From assembly GCA_019239415.1 (NCBI GenBank), contig JAFAZW010000094.1, positions 1-56,121 on the forward strand: 56,121 nt of DNA, read 5' to 3'. This stretch comes from Alphaproteobacteria bacterium. Its GTDB lineage: Bacteria; Pseudomonadota; Alphaproteobacteria; Sphingomonadales; Sphingomonadaceae. Position numbers and translations under genes: made by a program. The notes below the pieces were generated by a model. The model saw only the letters and a program-made list of their open reading frames with translations, was not told where the DNA came from and searched no databases. Below are positions 33,361 to 41,840 of the stretch, piece after piece. The stretch's first letter is position 1, and the number at the start of each line of letters is the position of its first letter.

Positions 33361-35556
33361 GTGAACAAGAAGAGCCTCGCATTCGCGGTCTCTGCCGCCG
33401 CCCTCGTTGCCGCCGCGCCCGCTTCCGCCCATGAGCCGCACGCCTGTATCGACGAGGCCTGCACGATGCAGTCGCTGATCGCCCCCGCCTCCTCCGGCGG
33501 CGCGCATCATCGCCGCCATCACCGCGCCGTCGCGAAGCACGGGCACGCCGTGAACCACGGCGGCACGGCGACCGAGGCGAGCATCGATCCGTCGAAGCCG
33601 CTCCACTACGGTACCTGGGGTTTCGACGTCGCCGGCATGGACCGGAGCGTCAAGCCGGGCGACGACTGGTTCAACTTCGTCAACGGCACCTGGGCCGCCC
33701 ACACCTCGATCCCCGCCGACCGTACCTCGTGGGGCGGCTTCGCGATCCTGCGCGACCTGTCGGAAGCGCGGATCCGCCGCCTCGTCGAAGGCTACAGCCC
33801 CACCGACAAGGCGCATCCCGACCGCGCCAAGGCGGCGATCGTCTACCGCAGCTTCATGGACGAGGCGGCGGCCGAGCGCGCCGACGCGGCGCCGCTTCTC
33901 CAGCGGCTGCAGGCGGTGAAAGCCGTCCGCACCAAGGACGACATGGCGCGGCTGATGGGCCAGTCGGTCGGCGGCTTCGGCGGCTCGATCTTCGGCCCCG
34001 GCGTTTCCGACGACGCCAAGCAGCCCGACATCTATTCGCTGTACCTGCGCCAGGGCGGCCTCGGCCTCGGCGACCGCGAGCAATATCTCGATCCCAAGTT
34101 CCGTCCGCAGCTCGAGCGTTACCGCGCCTATGTCGCGCAGATGCTGGGGATGGCGGGCTGGCCGAACGCGGACAAGGCCGCGGCCGACGTCGTCGCGTTC
34201 GAGACCCGGCTTGCCGAGGCGCACTGGACGCGGGCGCAGAACCGCGACCGCGACAAGACCTACAATCTCATGACCCTCGCCGAGCTGCAGGCGAAGGCGC
34301 CGGGCTTCCCCTGGGCGACCTGGTGGCAGGCCGCCGGCATCGGCCGGGCCGAGCGGGCGATCGTCGCCCAGAACACCGCCTTCCCCAAGATCGCCGCGGT
34401 GTTCGCGGACGCCGACCTTGACGCGATGAAGGCGTGGGAAGCGTTCCGGATGACCGACGAGATGTCGCCCCTGCTCTCGAAGCGGTTCGTCGACGCGCGC
34501 TTCGCCTTCCGCAACGCCTTCCTGACCGGCCAGAAGGAGCAGCAGCCGCGCTGGAAGCGCGGCGTCGCCTTCGCCGAGAATGCAGTCGGCGAGGGGATCG
34601 GCCGCGATTATGTCGCGCTCTACTTTCCGCCGGAATCCAAGGCGAAGATGGACCAGCTGGTCGGCAACCTCAGGACCGCGCTCGCGGGCCGCATCCGCAA
34701 CCTCGCCTGGATGGGCCCGGAGACGAAGCAGGAGGCGCTGGCGAAGCTCAGCCACTTCAACGTCAAGATCGGCTATCCGGACAAGTGGCGCGACTATTCG
34801 GCGCTGACCGTCGTCCCCGGCGATCTCGTCGGCAATGCCGAGCGGATCCAGCGCTTCGAGTGGAACTACCGCCGCAACCGGATGGGCAACCCCGTCGACA
34901 AGGCCGAGTGGGGCATGACCCCGCAGACGGTCAACGCTTACTATAACAGCGTCAAGAACGAGATCGTCTTCCCCGCCGCCATCCTTCAGCCGCCCTTCTT
35001 CGACCCGAAGGCGGATCCGGCGGTCAATTACGGCGGCATCGGCGGCGTCATCGGCCACGAGATCAGCCACGGCTTCGACGATCAGGGCAGGAAGTCGGAC
35101 GGCGAGGGGCGGCTGCGCGACTGGTGGACGAAGCAGGACGCCGCGGCCTTCGAGGCGCAGGCGACGAAGCTCGGCGCGCAGTACGAAGCCTATCAGTTCG
35201 CCGAGCTGCCCGGCATGCACATCAACGGTCGCGCGTCGATGGGCGAGAATATCGGCGATCTCGGCGGCATCCACATCGCCATGGACGCCTATCACGCGTC
35301 GCTGGGCGGCAAGCCGGCGCCGGTGCTCGGCGGCTTCACCGGCGACCAGCGCGTCTTCCTCGGCTGGGGCCAGGTGTGGCGGACGCTGCAGCGGCCCGAG
35401 GCGCTCAGGCAGCAGCTGATCAGCGATCCCCACTCGCCGGGCCAGGTGCGCTCGGTCGCGCCGCTGAGGAACATGGACCTCTGGTACGAAGCCTGGGGCA
35501 TCAAGCCGGGCGACCGGCAATATATCGCGCCCGAAGACCGAGTCCGGATCTGGTAA
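33361..35556 (+). CDS. M13 family zinc metallopeptidase (neprilysin-like, PepO type), exported
   Basis: The start is the GTG at 33361 behind GGAGAGAG (NKKSLAFAVSAAALVAAAPA signal), giving 731 residues. The His-rich linker (HHRRHHRAVAKHGHAVNHGG) precedes the M13 body. The zinc site is VIGHEISHGFDDQG with the third ligand in ENIGDLGG. The substrate Asn/Ala motif NAYYN is present, and the C-terminus is the usual RIW. The family cuts peptides up to about 40 residues in the periplasm. The His-rich stretch between signal and catalytic domain is unusual and may bind metal. Confidence 0.95.
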   Translation: MNKKSLAFAVSAAALVAAAPASAHEPHACIDEACTMQSLIAPASSGGAHHRRHHRAVAKHGHAVNHGGTATEASIDPSKPLHYGTWGFDVAGMDRSVKPGDDWFNFVNGTWAAHTSIPADRTSWGGFAILRDLSEARIRRLVEGYSPTDKAHPDRAKAAIVYRSFMDEAAAERADAAPLLQRLQAVKAVRTKDDMARLMGQSVGGFGGSIFGPGVSDDAKQPDIYSLYLRQGGLGLGDREQYLDPKFRPQLERYRAYVAQMLGMAGWPNADKAAADVVAFETRLAEAHWTRAQNRDRDKTYNLMTLAELQAKAPGFPWATWWQAAGIGRAERAIVAQNTAFPKIAAVFADADLDAMKAWEAFRMTDEMSPLLSKRFVDARFAFRNAFLTGQKEQQPRWKRGVAFAENAVGEGIGRDYVALYFPPESKAKMDQLVGNLRTALAGRIRNLAWMGPETKQEALAKLSHFNVKIGYPDKWRDYSALTVVPGDLVGNAERIQRFEWNYRRNRMGNPVDKAEWGMTPQTVNAYYNSVKNEIVFPAAILQPPFFDPKADPAVNYGGIGGVIGHEISHGFDDQGRKSDGEGRLRDWWTKQDAAAFEAQATKLGAQYEAYQFAELPGMHINGRASMGENIGDLGGIHIAMDAYHASLGGKPAPVLGGFTGDQRVFLGWGQVWRTLQRPEALRQQLISDPHSPGQVRSVAPLRNMDLWYEAWGIKPGDRQYIAPEDRVRIW

Positions 35557-35603
35557 GCGCGGGGGGGCGCCGGTCTTAGGATCGGCGCCCTCCCGGTTCG
35601 GCC

Positions 35604-35966
35604 ATGCATCCCACCATCGCCTACAAGATCCTCACCGCCGATCAGATGCGGGCGCTCGAGGATGACCGGTTCGAGGGGGCGCCGATCGACGTCGCCGACG
35701 GCTACATCCACCTCTCGACGGCGGAGCAGCTGGCGGGGACGCTCGACGCCCATTTCGCCGGCCGCGAGGACCTTTTTCTGGCGGCCGTCGATCTCTCCCG
35801 GGCGGGCACCGCCGTGCGGTGGGAGGCTTCGCGCGGCGGCGCGCTGTTCCCACATCTCTACGGGCGGCTGGCCAGGGCGCTCGTTCTCACGACGGGGCCG
35901 CTCCGCCGGACGAGCGGCGGCGCGGTGGCGCTGCCCGGCGACAGCGGGGGTGCCGCTCAGCGATAA
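35604..35966 (+). CDS. DUF952 family protein
   Basis: The 120-residue protein has the DUF952 pattern (AYKILTADQMRAL, GYIHLSTAEQLAGTLDAHF, LFLAAVDLSR, WEASRGGALFPHLYGRL). The fold is related to ADP-ribosyltransferase-like and tRNA 2'-phosphotransferase-like barrels, but no function is established. Its last 10 bases overlap the convergent peroxidase gene. Confidence 0.92.
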   Translation: MHPTIAYKILTADQMRALEDDRFEGAPIDVADGYIHLSTAEQLAGTLDAHFAGREDLFLAAVDLSRAGTAVRWEASRGGALFPHLYGRLARALVLTTGPLRRTSGGAVALPGDSGGAAQR

Positions 35967-37525
35967 TGCAGGGCCGGACCCTGGCCGAGCCCGCAGGCGA
36001 CCAGGTCGCGGAGCGCGAAATCCGCACCGGTTACCGGCGTCCACAGCGGATCGAGGGAGATGTAGGAGCGGCCGTCGCCGGCGAGGAGGCCGAGAAACAC
36101 CTCGGCGACGATGCGGCCGCCCACCGGCCCCAGCTGCGGCGTTCTCGTCGTGCCGCCGCCCGACACGGGAATCTTCATCTTGACGCGGTGGTGCGCCGCT
36201 TCCGCGAGGATGTAGGTCCACAACGGGCAATTGTCGGCAAAGGCGGCGCCATTGCCGCCGCGGTCGTCGACCGCCTTGACGATATTGCCGACGGTATCGC
36301 CCGGCCCGGGGCTGTCGACGGCCTTTCCGATCACGATCTCGGCGTCGGTCAGCGGGACCACCGCCATGGCGCGCGCCACGGCCTGTCCCGACGGCAGCCC
36401 GAGCCGCCACCCGCGCACGAGGTTGCGCTCGGCCAGCGACAAGGGCGGTTCGCTGGCGACCTCGGGGGGGAGCTTGTGGAGGGGGTTCACGAGCGACGTG
36501 TCGATCCGATAGGCGAATTGCAGGCGCCGCAGCGTCGCCGCGTCGCCGGGCGCGGCAGGATCGTCGGCATCGAGGCCGCGCGGGCGCTTGTCGACGTCGA
36601 TGAAGCGGCCCCAGTCGAGCGCCCGGCCCGCTCCCATCGGCTGGAACCCGGTCAGGGCCTCGGCGGAGGGGTTGGTCGCGGGCGGAAAGATCGGCAGCAG
36701 CTTGGCATCGTTGAGCCGGTAGCCCGGCCTGATCATCGAATGGCCGAGCCGGTAAGCAGCGACCGAGAATTCGACCGGCATGAACGGCTCATGCCGCCAA
36801 TGATAGAAGCGGATCTTGCCGGGATCGTAGCGGCCGCCGGTCTTGAGCCCATCGAGGACCGGCGCGGACACGATCTTGGGAAGGAAGTCATTGAGAACGA
36901 CATATTGGTAGTGGAACCGCACCAGCTGCTGCACCTGGTCGAAAGCGAGGCCGGGATTGTCGGCCAGCGTCCGGTTGTGCACGGCGAGCATCAGGCCCTG
37001 CAGCTGCGACACGAGGCTGTTCTCGTCGTTCCGGGGATCGCCGATAATCGCGCGGCCATGAGCCCGGGGCAGATCGAACCCCGGATGGCCCCCGGTGCCG
37101 GCCAGCGGGTCCCCGAGGTGAAACCGCCCCGAGGAATCGTACATGTACGGCTGATCGGACGGGCCTCGGCCATAGACGTTATCGAGGTTGAAGGTCGGCG
37201 TCCTGAAGTCGGTCAGCCCGTCCGGGTCCAGCGACTTCGTCAGACTGCTCACAGGATCGAACGTGATATCGTGATCCACGAACTGGCCGAAATAGGTGTA
37301 AAGAGCGGGGATACCGCTTTCTTCGCTGTCGATCCCGTCTTTCGAATCGTCGGGCGTAGCGGACATTGCATCGCCCAGGGCTCGCAGATTGCTCAGGTTT
37401 TCGTCTTCCTTGTCGCCAAATTGGGCCGGTGGAATGTTCCTGAACATTCGTCCGAAGCGGCCTTCGAACAGGGGCGATCTTGTTGCGTCAAGACCGCGCG
37501 GCGGCGTACCGTGATTGGCCGACAT
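35957..37525 (-). CDS. Animal-type haem peroxidase
   Basis: The ATG at 37525 (behind GGGGAGG) is chosen over one 39 bases upstream, giving 522 residues. The distal site is YFGQFVDHDITFDP (His85). The proximal His is in AYRLGHSMIRPGY, and FHYQYVVLNDFLP precedes it as in peroxinectin/cyclooxygenase-like enzymes. No signal peptide is seen, so export would need another route. Bacterial members oxidise halides or organic substrates, and some act in host interaction. The specific substrate is unknown. Confidence 0.93.
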   Translation of the reverse strand: MSANHGTPPRGLDATRSPLFEGRFGRMFRNIPPAQFGDKEDENLSNLRALGDAMSATPDDSKDGIDSEESGIPALYTYFGQFVDHDITFDPVSSLTKSLDPDGLTDFRTPTFNLDNVYGRGPSDQPYMYDSSGRFHLGDPLAGTGGHPGFDLPRAHGRAIIGDPRNDENSLVSQLQGLMLAVHNRTLADNPGLAFDQVQQLVRFHYQYVVLNDFLPKIVSAPVLDGLKTGGRYDPGKIRFYHWRHEPFMPVEFSVAAYRLGHSMIRPGYRLNDAKLLPIFPPATNPSAEALTGFQPMGAGRALDWGRFIDVDKRPRGLDADDPAAPGDAATLRRLQFAYRIDTSLVNPLHKLPPEVASEPPLSLAERNLVRGWRLGLPSGQAVARAMAVVPLTDAEIVIGKAVDSPGPGDTVGNIVKAVDDRGGNGAAFADNCPLWTYILAEAAHHRVKMKIPVSGGGTTRTPQLGPVGGRIVAEVFLGLLAGDGRSYISLDPLWTPVTGADFALRDLVACGLGQGPALHYR

Positions 37526-37852
37526 GGCGTCCCTCCCCACATTTGGCTTTCTGCTGGCCGACAACTCCTGAACCGACTCGACTAAACGGGCTATTCTATA
37601 CCTTTTCCTTCTTCATGCCTACGTTCCCGGCAGGATTTCACGGCGAAGTCTCGCCTGGCTCCGCGACGGGCCAAGTCGATGCCGCGCTGCGAGGAACGGC
37701 ATGCGGAGCGAAAGGCGGACCGGCCGCGCCGGGCGGGAAGCCGCGCCGCTCGCGCGGCACGACGAGACTCCCGGGCCGCGACGACATCGGAGCCGGTGGG
37801 GCGGAGACGGCCGCCTGGGACGGCCATCGGGCGGTGCTCAAGGAGGGGAAAA
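37526..37852. other. Gene-free stretch between peroxidase and tRNA-Val
   Basis: It carries the peroxidase promoter region. One open frame runs through it into the tRNA and is not credible as a gene. I see no repeat or RNA structure of note apart from GC-rich short palindromes. Confidence 0.5.
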
Positions 37853-37927
37853 TGGTGGGCGTGGCAAGGATTGAACTTGCGACCCCTGCGATGTCAACAC
37901 AGTGCTCTACCACTGAGCTACACGCCC
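37853..37927 (-). tRNA. tRNA-Val (anticodon GAC)
   Basis: On the minus strand, acceptor GGGCGTG pairs with CACGCCC, then A73 and an encoded CCA. The D-arm is GCTCAGTGGTAGAGC. The anticodon stem CTGTG/CGCAG holds the loop TTGACAT with anticodon GAC, and the T-loop is TTCAATC. All arms fold normally. Confidence 0.96.
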
Positions 37928-37988
37928 ACTCCGCGGCCATGTAGCGAGGGCTTTCCCGAGACGCAATGGGGGTTTGGAGGCAATCCCC

Positions 37989-38012
37989 GGGGACAATCTC
38001 TCTGCCTGTCCC
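37989..38012. repeat. GGGGACAGTC-type palindrome, degenerate copy 3
   Basis: GGGGACAATC...GCCTGTCCC keeps the outer arms with a mismatched centre. It is part of a three-copy cluster between tRNA-Val and cpdR. Confidence 0.65.
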
Positions 38013-38030
38013 GGCCCAGGCGCCGGAACG

Positions 38031-38053
38031 GCGACAGTCAAATAGGCTGTCCC
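38031..38053. repeat. GGGGACAGTC-type palindrome, copy 4
   Basis: GCGACAGTC...GGCTGTCCC, slightly degenerate, 18 bases after copy 3. Confidence 0.75.
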
Positions 38054-38081
38054 TTAGCCGTCCCGGCGGGACCTCTGAAAC

Positions 38082-38105
38082 GGGGACAGTCAGACAGACT
38101 GTCCC
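38082..38105. repeat. GGGGACAGTC-type palindrome, copy 5
   Basis: GGGGACAGTC...GACTGTCCC, a near-perfect copy, 13 bases from the cpdR stop codon. Confidence 0.88.
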
Positions 38106-38118
38106 TGCGCCTCGGCGC

Positions 38119-38496
38119 CTACAGCCGCCCGTGCTGATCCTCGGTCTGGAAGATGCGGTCGACCTCGAGGACGAGGTCGCGCAGGTGGAAGGGCTTGGAG
38201 AGCACCTTGGCCGACGGCGCCGACCGGCCGGCCTTCAAGGCGACGGCGGCGAAGCCGGTGATGAACATGACCCGCATGTCCGGGGCCAGGCCGGCGGCTT
38301 TCTGGGCGAGCTCGATCCCGTCCATCTCGGGCATGACGATGTCGGTCAGCAGGAGGTCGAAATGCTCGGCCTCCAGCAACGGCAGCGCCGCCGTGCCGCG
38401 GTCGACGGCGGTGACGCGGTAGCCCGACCGCTCGAGCGAGCGGGCCAGATAGACCCGCATCGACTCGTCGTCTTCCGCCAGCAGGATCCTCGTCAT
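38119..38496 (-). CDS. cpdR: CpdR-type single-domain response regulator
   Basis: The start is the ATG at 38496, giving 125 residues, a receiver domain only. The acidic pair is at residues 9-10 and the phospho-acceptor is Asp52 (LLTDIVMPEMDG). The Lys site is in KVLSKPFHL. FITGFAAVALK is the hallmark of CpdR. In Caulobacter, unphosphorylated CpdR primes ClpXP for cell-cycle substrates. The conserved neighbourhood with N-formylglutamate amidohydrolase (divergent) supports the call. clpP is 7 kb away in this window. Confidence 0.92.
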   Translation of the reverse strand: MTRILLAEDDESMRVYLARSLERSGYRVTAVDRGTAALPLLEAEHFDLLLTDIVMPEMDGIELAQKAAGLAPDMRVMFITGFAAVALKAGRSAPSAKVLSKPFHLRDLVLEVDRIFQTEDQHGRL

Positions 38497-38649
38497 GGCC
38501 GCTCCCGGAACCGCCGCGCCCGATGCGCGTAGACGGCTGTTGCGAGCCGATATGCCGGAACCGCCGCGGCTTTTCCAGCATCGGCCCGCGCTTATCCCCA
38601 GCCAATCCGGTTGCGTGCCAAAAACGGACTGCTTACCCTCCAAACACGA

Positions 38650-39522
38650 ATGGCCGATCCGACGCCCCTCGCGCCCCCCTTCCGCCGCCTCGGCCCCGCC
38701 CATCCGGCGACGCCGGTGGTGCTCTCCGTACCGCATGCCGGGCGCGATTATTCCGACGCGCTGCTGCGCGCCGCGCGGCTGCCGCGGCCCAGGCTCGAGG
38801 TGCTCGAGGACCGGCTCGTCGACCGGCTCGTGTGGCGCGCGGTGGCCGACGGCGCCACCGCCTTCGTTGCCGACGTGCCGCGCGCCGAGATCGACCTGAA
38901 CCGCGACGAGCGAGAGGTCGACCCGGCCATGGTGGTGCCGCGTCCCCGCCCTTCCCCCCTCGCCGACTCCCCGCGCACCCGCGGCGGCCTCGGCCTCGTG
39001 CCCGCGCGGATCGCCGGGGCGGGGCCGATCTGGCGCCAGCGGCTCGGCGCCGACGAGCTCGCCCGCCGGGTCGAACGGGTGCACCGCCCGTACCACGCCG
39101 CGCTGGAAGAGGCGCTGACGGCGACACGAGCCCGCTTCGGCGTGGCGGTGCTGCTCGACTGCCACTCGATGCCGCCGCGGCAGGGCGGCGGCGGAGAGCC
39201 GACGATCGTGCTCGGCGACCGCTACGGCGCCAGCATCGCGCCGGAGCTCGCGGCGGCCGCCGAGGCCGCGGTGCGCCGCGCCGGCTATCCGGCCGGGCGC
39301 AACAGCCCCTATGCCGGCGGCCACATCACCGCCTGCCACGGCCGCCCGCACGACAATGTCCACGCCCTCCAGATCGAGATCGACCGCTCCCTCTACCTCG
39401 GCCCCGACCTCAGGGATCCAGGCCCCGGCTTCGACCGCGTGGCGCGGTTGATCGCACAGGTCGCCGCGGCGCTCGCGGACGCCGCGCTGGCGTGGATCCG
39501 CCCCGCCGAAGCCGCCGAATAA
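38650..39522 (+). CDS. N-formylglutamate amidohydrolase family protein
   Basis: The start is the ATG at 38650 (MADPTPLAPPFRRLG), giving 290 residues. The metal-site segments VLSVPHAGRDYS, AEIDLNRDEREVDP, LLDCHSMPP and HGRPHDNVHALQIEID are typical of the FGase fold. The family hydrolyses N-formylglutamate at the end of one histidine-degradation route, but the cpdR-linked member has no hut genes around it and its true substrate is unproven. The stop codon lies inside the minus-strand terminator of the candidate sRNA. Confidence 0.92.
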   Translation: MADPTPLAPPFRRLGPAHPATPVVLSVPHAGRDYSDALLRAARLPRPRLEVLEDRLVDRLVWRAVADGATAFVADVPRAEIDLNRDEREVDPAMVVPRPRPSPLADSPRTRGGLGLVPARIAGAGPIWRQRLGADELARRVERVHRPYHAALEEALTATRARFGVAVLLDCHSMPPRQGGGGEPTIVLGDRYGASIAPELAAAAEAAVRRAGYPAGRNSPYAGGHITACHGRPHDNVHALQIEIDRSLYLGPDLRDPGPGFDRVARLIAQVAAALADAALAWIRPAEAAE

Positions 39523-39628
39523 GAAAAAGACCGCCTCGCAAGCGAATGCGAGGCGGCCCAGGTTCAGGGAGGAAGCGTCCCGAGGGACGCGACACGCCGC
39601 CGAAAAGGGGGAGAAACGACGGCGCGTC
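39521..39628 (-). ncRNA. Candidate small regulatory RNA with exposed anti-SD CCUCCC
   Basis: On the minus strand, TTGAAA (39657-39662) and TACATT (39635-39640) with a 16-base spacer form a promoter, with a predicted start near 39628. A 6-bp hairpin GCGTCC-CTCG-GGACGC (39575-39590) is followed by single-stranded TTCCTCCCTG. The RNA then ends in a strong intrinsic terminator: a 10-bp stem (39531-39540/39547-39556) followed by TCTTTTTCTT. The exposed CCUCCC recalls alphaproteobacterial trans-acting sRNAs that pair with ribosome binding sites. No protein frame fits. I cannot name the family. Confidence 0.6.
39531..39556 (-). terminator. Intrinsic terminator of the candidate sRNA
   Basis: A perfect 10-bp stem CCGCCTCGCA/TGCGAGGCGG with a 6-base loop, followed on the minus strand by TCTTTTTCTT. 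The T-tract overlaps the stop codon of the convergent amidohydrolase gene. Confidence 0.88.
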
Positions 39629-39666
39629 TCTTAAAATGTAGGAAAGGCCCTTTTGGTTTCAAGGGT

Positions 39667-39966
39667 TTGGCATTTGCCGCTTCGTTTCGAGGATTCTCAA
39701 ATTTCAAGCTGACGACGGGATGGCTGCACGGGGCGGGCGATGCGATTTCGGCCAAGGCCGTTGAGTATCGGGCGTTCCTCGGCGATAATATCTTTTTTCA
39801 CGTACATCCGAACGTGAACGACGGGTATCATCTTCCATATTTCAGCCACGGCGTGACCGATTACACCGGCGGCGGCGATATCGGCATCGGCTGGCATAAC
39901 CAGATGTTCCTGGTTATGTACGCATTTGAAACAAAGAAGCTGTATTTCTATGATGGCCGGCACTAA
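39667..39966 (+). pseudogene. Orphan fragment resembling a polymorphic-toxin C-terminus (JAB/DUF4329-like)
   Basis: The 99-codon frame has only a TTG as possible start and no ribosome site, and begins right behind the sRNA promoter. Its second half (FFHVHPNVNDGYHLPYFSHG, VTDYTGGGDIGIGWHNQMFL) has an H-x-H-P...GDI layout like JAB-type/DUF4329 toxin ends. It is AT-richer than its neighbours. The likely explanation is a displaced C-terminal module that has lost its carrier. It overlaps the next gene by about 17 bases. The assignment is tentative. Confidence 0.45.
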
Positions 39967-40243
39967 GACGATAACGAGCTTGGGACTGTGTTGCTCACTC
40001 GCGCTCGCCGTGAGTTGCTCCGCCAAGGATAACGTCTGCGACTTTGCGATAATGTTTCGTAAGGCCAATGAACGAATTCAGCAGACCAAGCGGGACCCCG
40101 CAGAATACGATGTGGACTTGGTGAAGAGATCGAACAACGTTCTATACATTAGCATGTACCAAAAGTTCTCGCCGCCCTATCATCGTCACTTCTTCTTCGA
40201 TACGAAGACCTGCGCATTGCTAAAGGACCAGGCCGATCAGTGA
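39950..40243 (+). CDS. Small lipoprotein, possible immunity partner of the upstream fragment
   Basis: The start is the ATG at 39950 (or 39953), giving 97 residues. The signal LGLCCSLALAVSC has a lipobox (AVSC). The mature part (DFAIMFRKANERIQQTKRDP, YHRHFFFDTKTCALLKDQAD) has no recognised domain. It is coupled to the upstream toxin-like fragment and equally AT-rich, which is why an immunity role is suggested. Nothing in the sequence proves it. Confidence 0.6.
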   Translation: MMAGTKTITSLGLCCSLALAVSCSAKDNVCDFAIMFRKANERIQQTKRDPAEYDVDLVKRSNNVLYISMYQKFSPPYHRHFFFDTKTCALLKDQADQ

Positions 40244-40295
40244 AGAGGACATGCGGCTCGGGCAACCGATGCTGCCGCCGTCGCACGACCCGCCC

Positions 40296-40856
40296 CTAAC
40301 GCAGCATCCACGGCGCCATGCGCCCCAGCACCTGCCTGTGCCCCTGGAGCTGGTGGGTGAGCGCGCCGGCGATGTGGAGGAGGAGCAGGACCAGCATCCC
40401 CCAGCCCAGATATTCATGATATTCCGCGAATTCCTTGCCGGTCGCCTTGCTGACGTCGAGCGCGGGGATCTTGAACAGCCAGAACCAGTTGGTGGCGCGG
40501 CCGTTGCCCGAGGAAAGGATCCATCCCGTCACCGGCAGCCCGATCATCAGGGCGTAGAAGACCCACTGCGTCAGCGCGGCGAGCGTGGCCTCCCAGCGCT
40601 TCAGCACCGCGTCGGCGCGCGGCGGCCGGTGGGTAAGGCGCCAGGCGAGGCGGACGAGGCTCAGCGCCAGCACGGTGAAGCCGAACGACTTGTGGAGCGT
40701 GATCAGCGGCAAGTTGGCCGCCTTGCCGAAGCTTTCGTGGAAGAAGCCGAGGAAGATGTTGGCGACGATCAGCGCCGCGATGATCCAGTGGAGGGACACG
40801 GCGGTCCGCGTGTAGCGGTCCGTCTCCATGCCCGTCATCGCCGGCGCGCTCGCCAT
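40296..40856 (-). CDS. Cytochrome b561 (CybB-type)
   Basis: The start is the ATG at 40856, giving 186 residues and four membrane helices. The haem-b His residues sit in AVSLHWIIAALIVANIFLG, ITLHKSFGFTVLALSLVRLA, EYHEYLGWGMLVLLLLHIAG and the last GALTHQL. The family moves electrons from ubiquinol at the inner membrane. The gene begins 1 base after the sapC stop, so it is cotranscribed with sapC. Confidence 0.93.
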   Translation of the reverse strand: MASAPAMTGMETDRYTRTAVSLHWIIAALIVANIFLGFFHESFGKAANLPLITLHKSFGFTVLALSLVRLAWRLTHRPPRADAVLKRWEATLAALTQWVFYALMIGLPVTGWILSSGNGRATNWFWLFKIPALDVSKATGKEFAEYHEYLGWGMLVLLLLHIAGALTHQLQGHRQVLGRMAPWMLR

Positions 40857-40857
40857 G

Positions 40858-41661
40858 TCAGCCGTTCCCCACCCGGTGGCCCGCTTCCGTGCCCGCCTCC
40901 GGCACCTGCGGTCCCTTGCCCTGCAGCATCTGCTTGGCGAAAACATCGCGGATCAGCTGGACCGAGAAGAGGTGGGCGTAGATCAAGGCGAGCATCCCGT
41001 TCTTGTGGAGCTTCGATGCCTCCTCGTCGGAAAGGTTCCTGAGCTTCTCCTCGTCGACCATCTGGAAGCCGCGGTAGAGGAAGGGCTGCGGGGCGCCCGG
41101 CGGCTGGATCGACACCTCGCCGTCCATCAGCAGGCCGGTCGCCTTGAGGTCGGTCATGAAGTTCGCGGTGCGCTGGGCGGAGAGCTCGAACTCCTCGCAG
41201 AACTTGAGGATGTTGTTGGTCGTCTCGCTCGGCTTGCCGTCCTCGAACAAGGTATCGCCCTCGTCGAACTCGCCGACCAGGCCGCTGGTCGGGTCGAAGC
41301 AGAGCGACAGCTCCTCCGCGTCCGGCGCGAGGCGGGCGAGCATGTAGGGGTAGCGGCGGACATAGGCCGGAATGTAGACCTCGTCCTGCACCTTGCCGTC
41401 GGCATCGACGAAGACGTTGACGCCCTCGTTGAGACCCATCAGCGCCAGCGGCACGTTGCCCTCGCCGCTCGAGAAGACGATCGGATAGTAACGCTGGGCC
41501 GAGACGAACTCGTCGATGGTGATCGGGACGGCGTGGCTGTTGGCGAGAAACGGCGCGCGGTCGGCGGGGCGGTTGCGGTGGTTGGGGTGGACGTTGCTCG
41601 AGAGCGGCTCGAGGCCGCCGTAGAAGATCGGCAAGGCGCTGGGCGCCGGCTGACTCGCCAT
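40858..41661 (-). CDS. SapC family protein
   Basis: The start is the ATG at 41661, giving 267 residues. The SapC pattern is visible: FVSAQRYYPIVFSSGEGNVP, LNVF-type core NVFVDADGKVQDEVYIPAYV, RRYPYMLA, and the C-terminal FQMVDEEKLRNLSDEEASKL. SapC homologues often lie with TonB receptors and flavin-dependent halogenases, but neither is here. A role at the cell surface (S-layer/peptide modification) has been proposed for the family; the actual function is unsettled. Confidence 0.9.
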   Translation of the reverse strand: MASQPAPSALPIFYGGLEPLSSNVHPNHRNRPADRAPFLANSHAVPITIDEFVSAQRYYPIVFSSGEGNVPLALMGLNEGVNVFVDADGKVQDEVYIPAYVRRYPYMLARLAPDAEELSLCFDPTSGLVGEFDEGDTLFEDGKPSETTNNILKFCEEFELSAQRTANFMTDLKATGLLMDGEVSIQPPGAPQPFLYRGFQMVDEEKLRNLSDEEASKLHKNGMLALIYAHLFSVQLIRDVFAKQMLQGKGPQVPEAGTEAGHRVGNG

Positions 41662-41840
41662 GACTGAAGATTCTCCGTGTTCGCGTGTCCGTTGCGGCCG
41701 CCCCCGCGGCCGCTCGCGTCGGCGCACCGTCTATGGCGCTTGGCGCGCGGGTGCAAGCGTCGCCGCGCGAGGCCGGTCCATGCATTTGCGATTCCGCGGC
41801 TTTCGGGTAGATTCCCGCGCCCGGGGGTGAGATTAATCGC

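Noticed and set aside
37480-37944. An open frame running through tRNA-Val
   Set aside because: It reads through the tRNA and has no ribosome site or recognisable content.
37989-38105. A CRISPR-like array
   Set aside because: Only three short palindromic units with irregular short gaps and no Cas genes; these are REP-like repeats.
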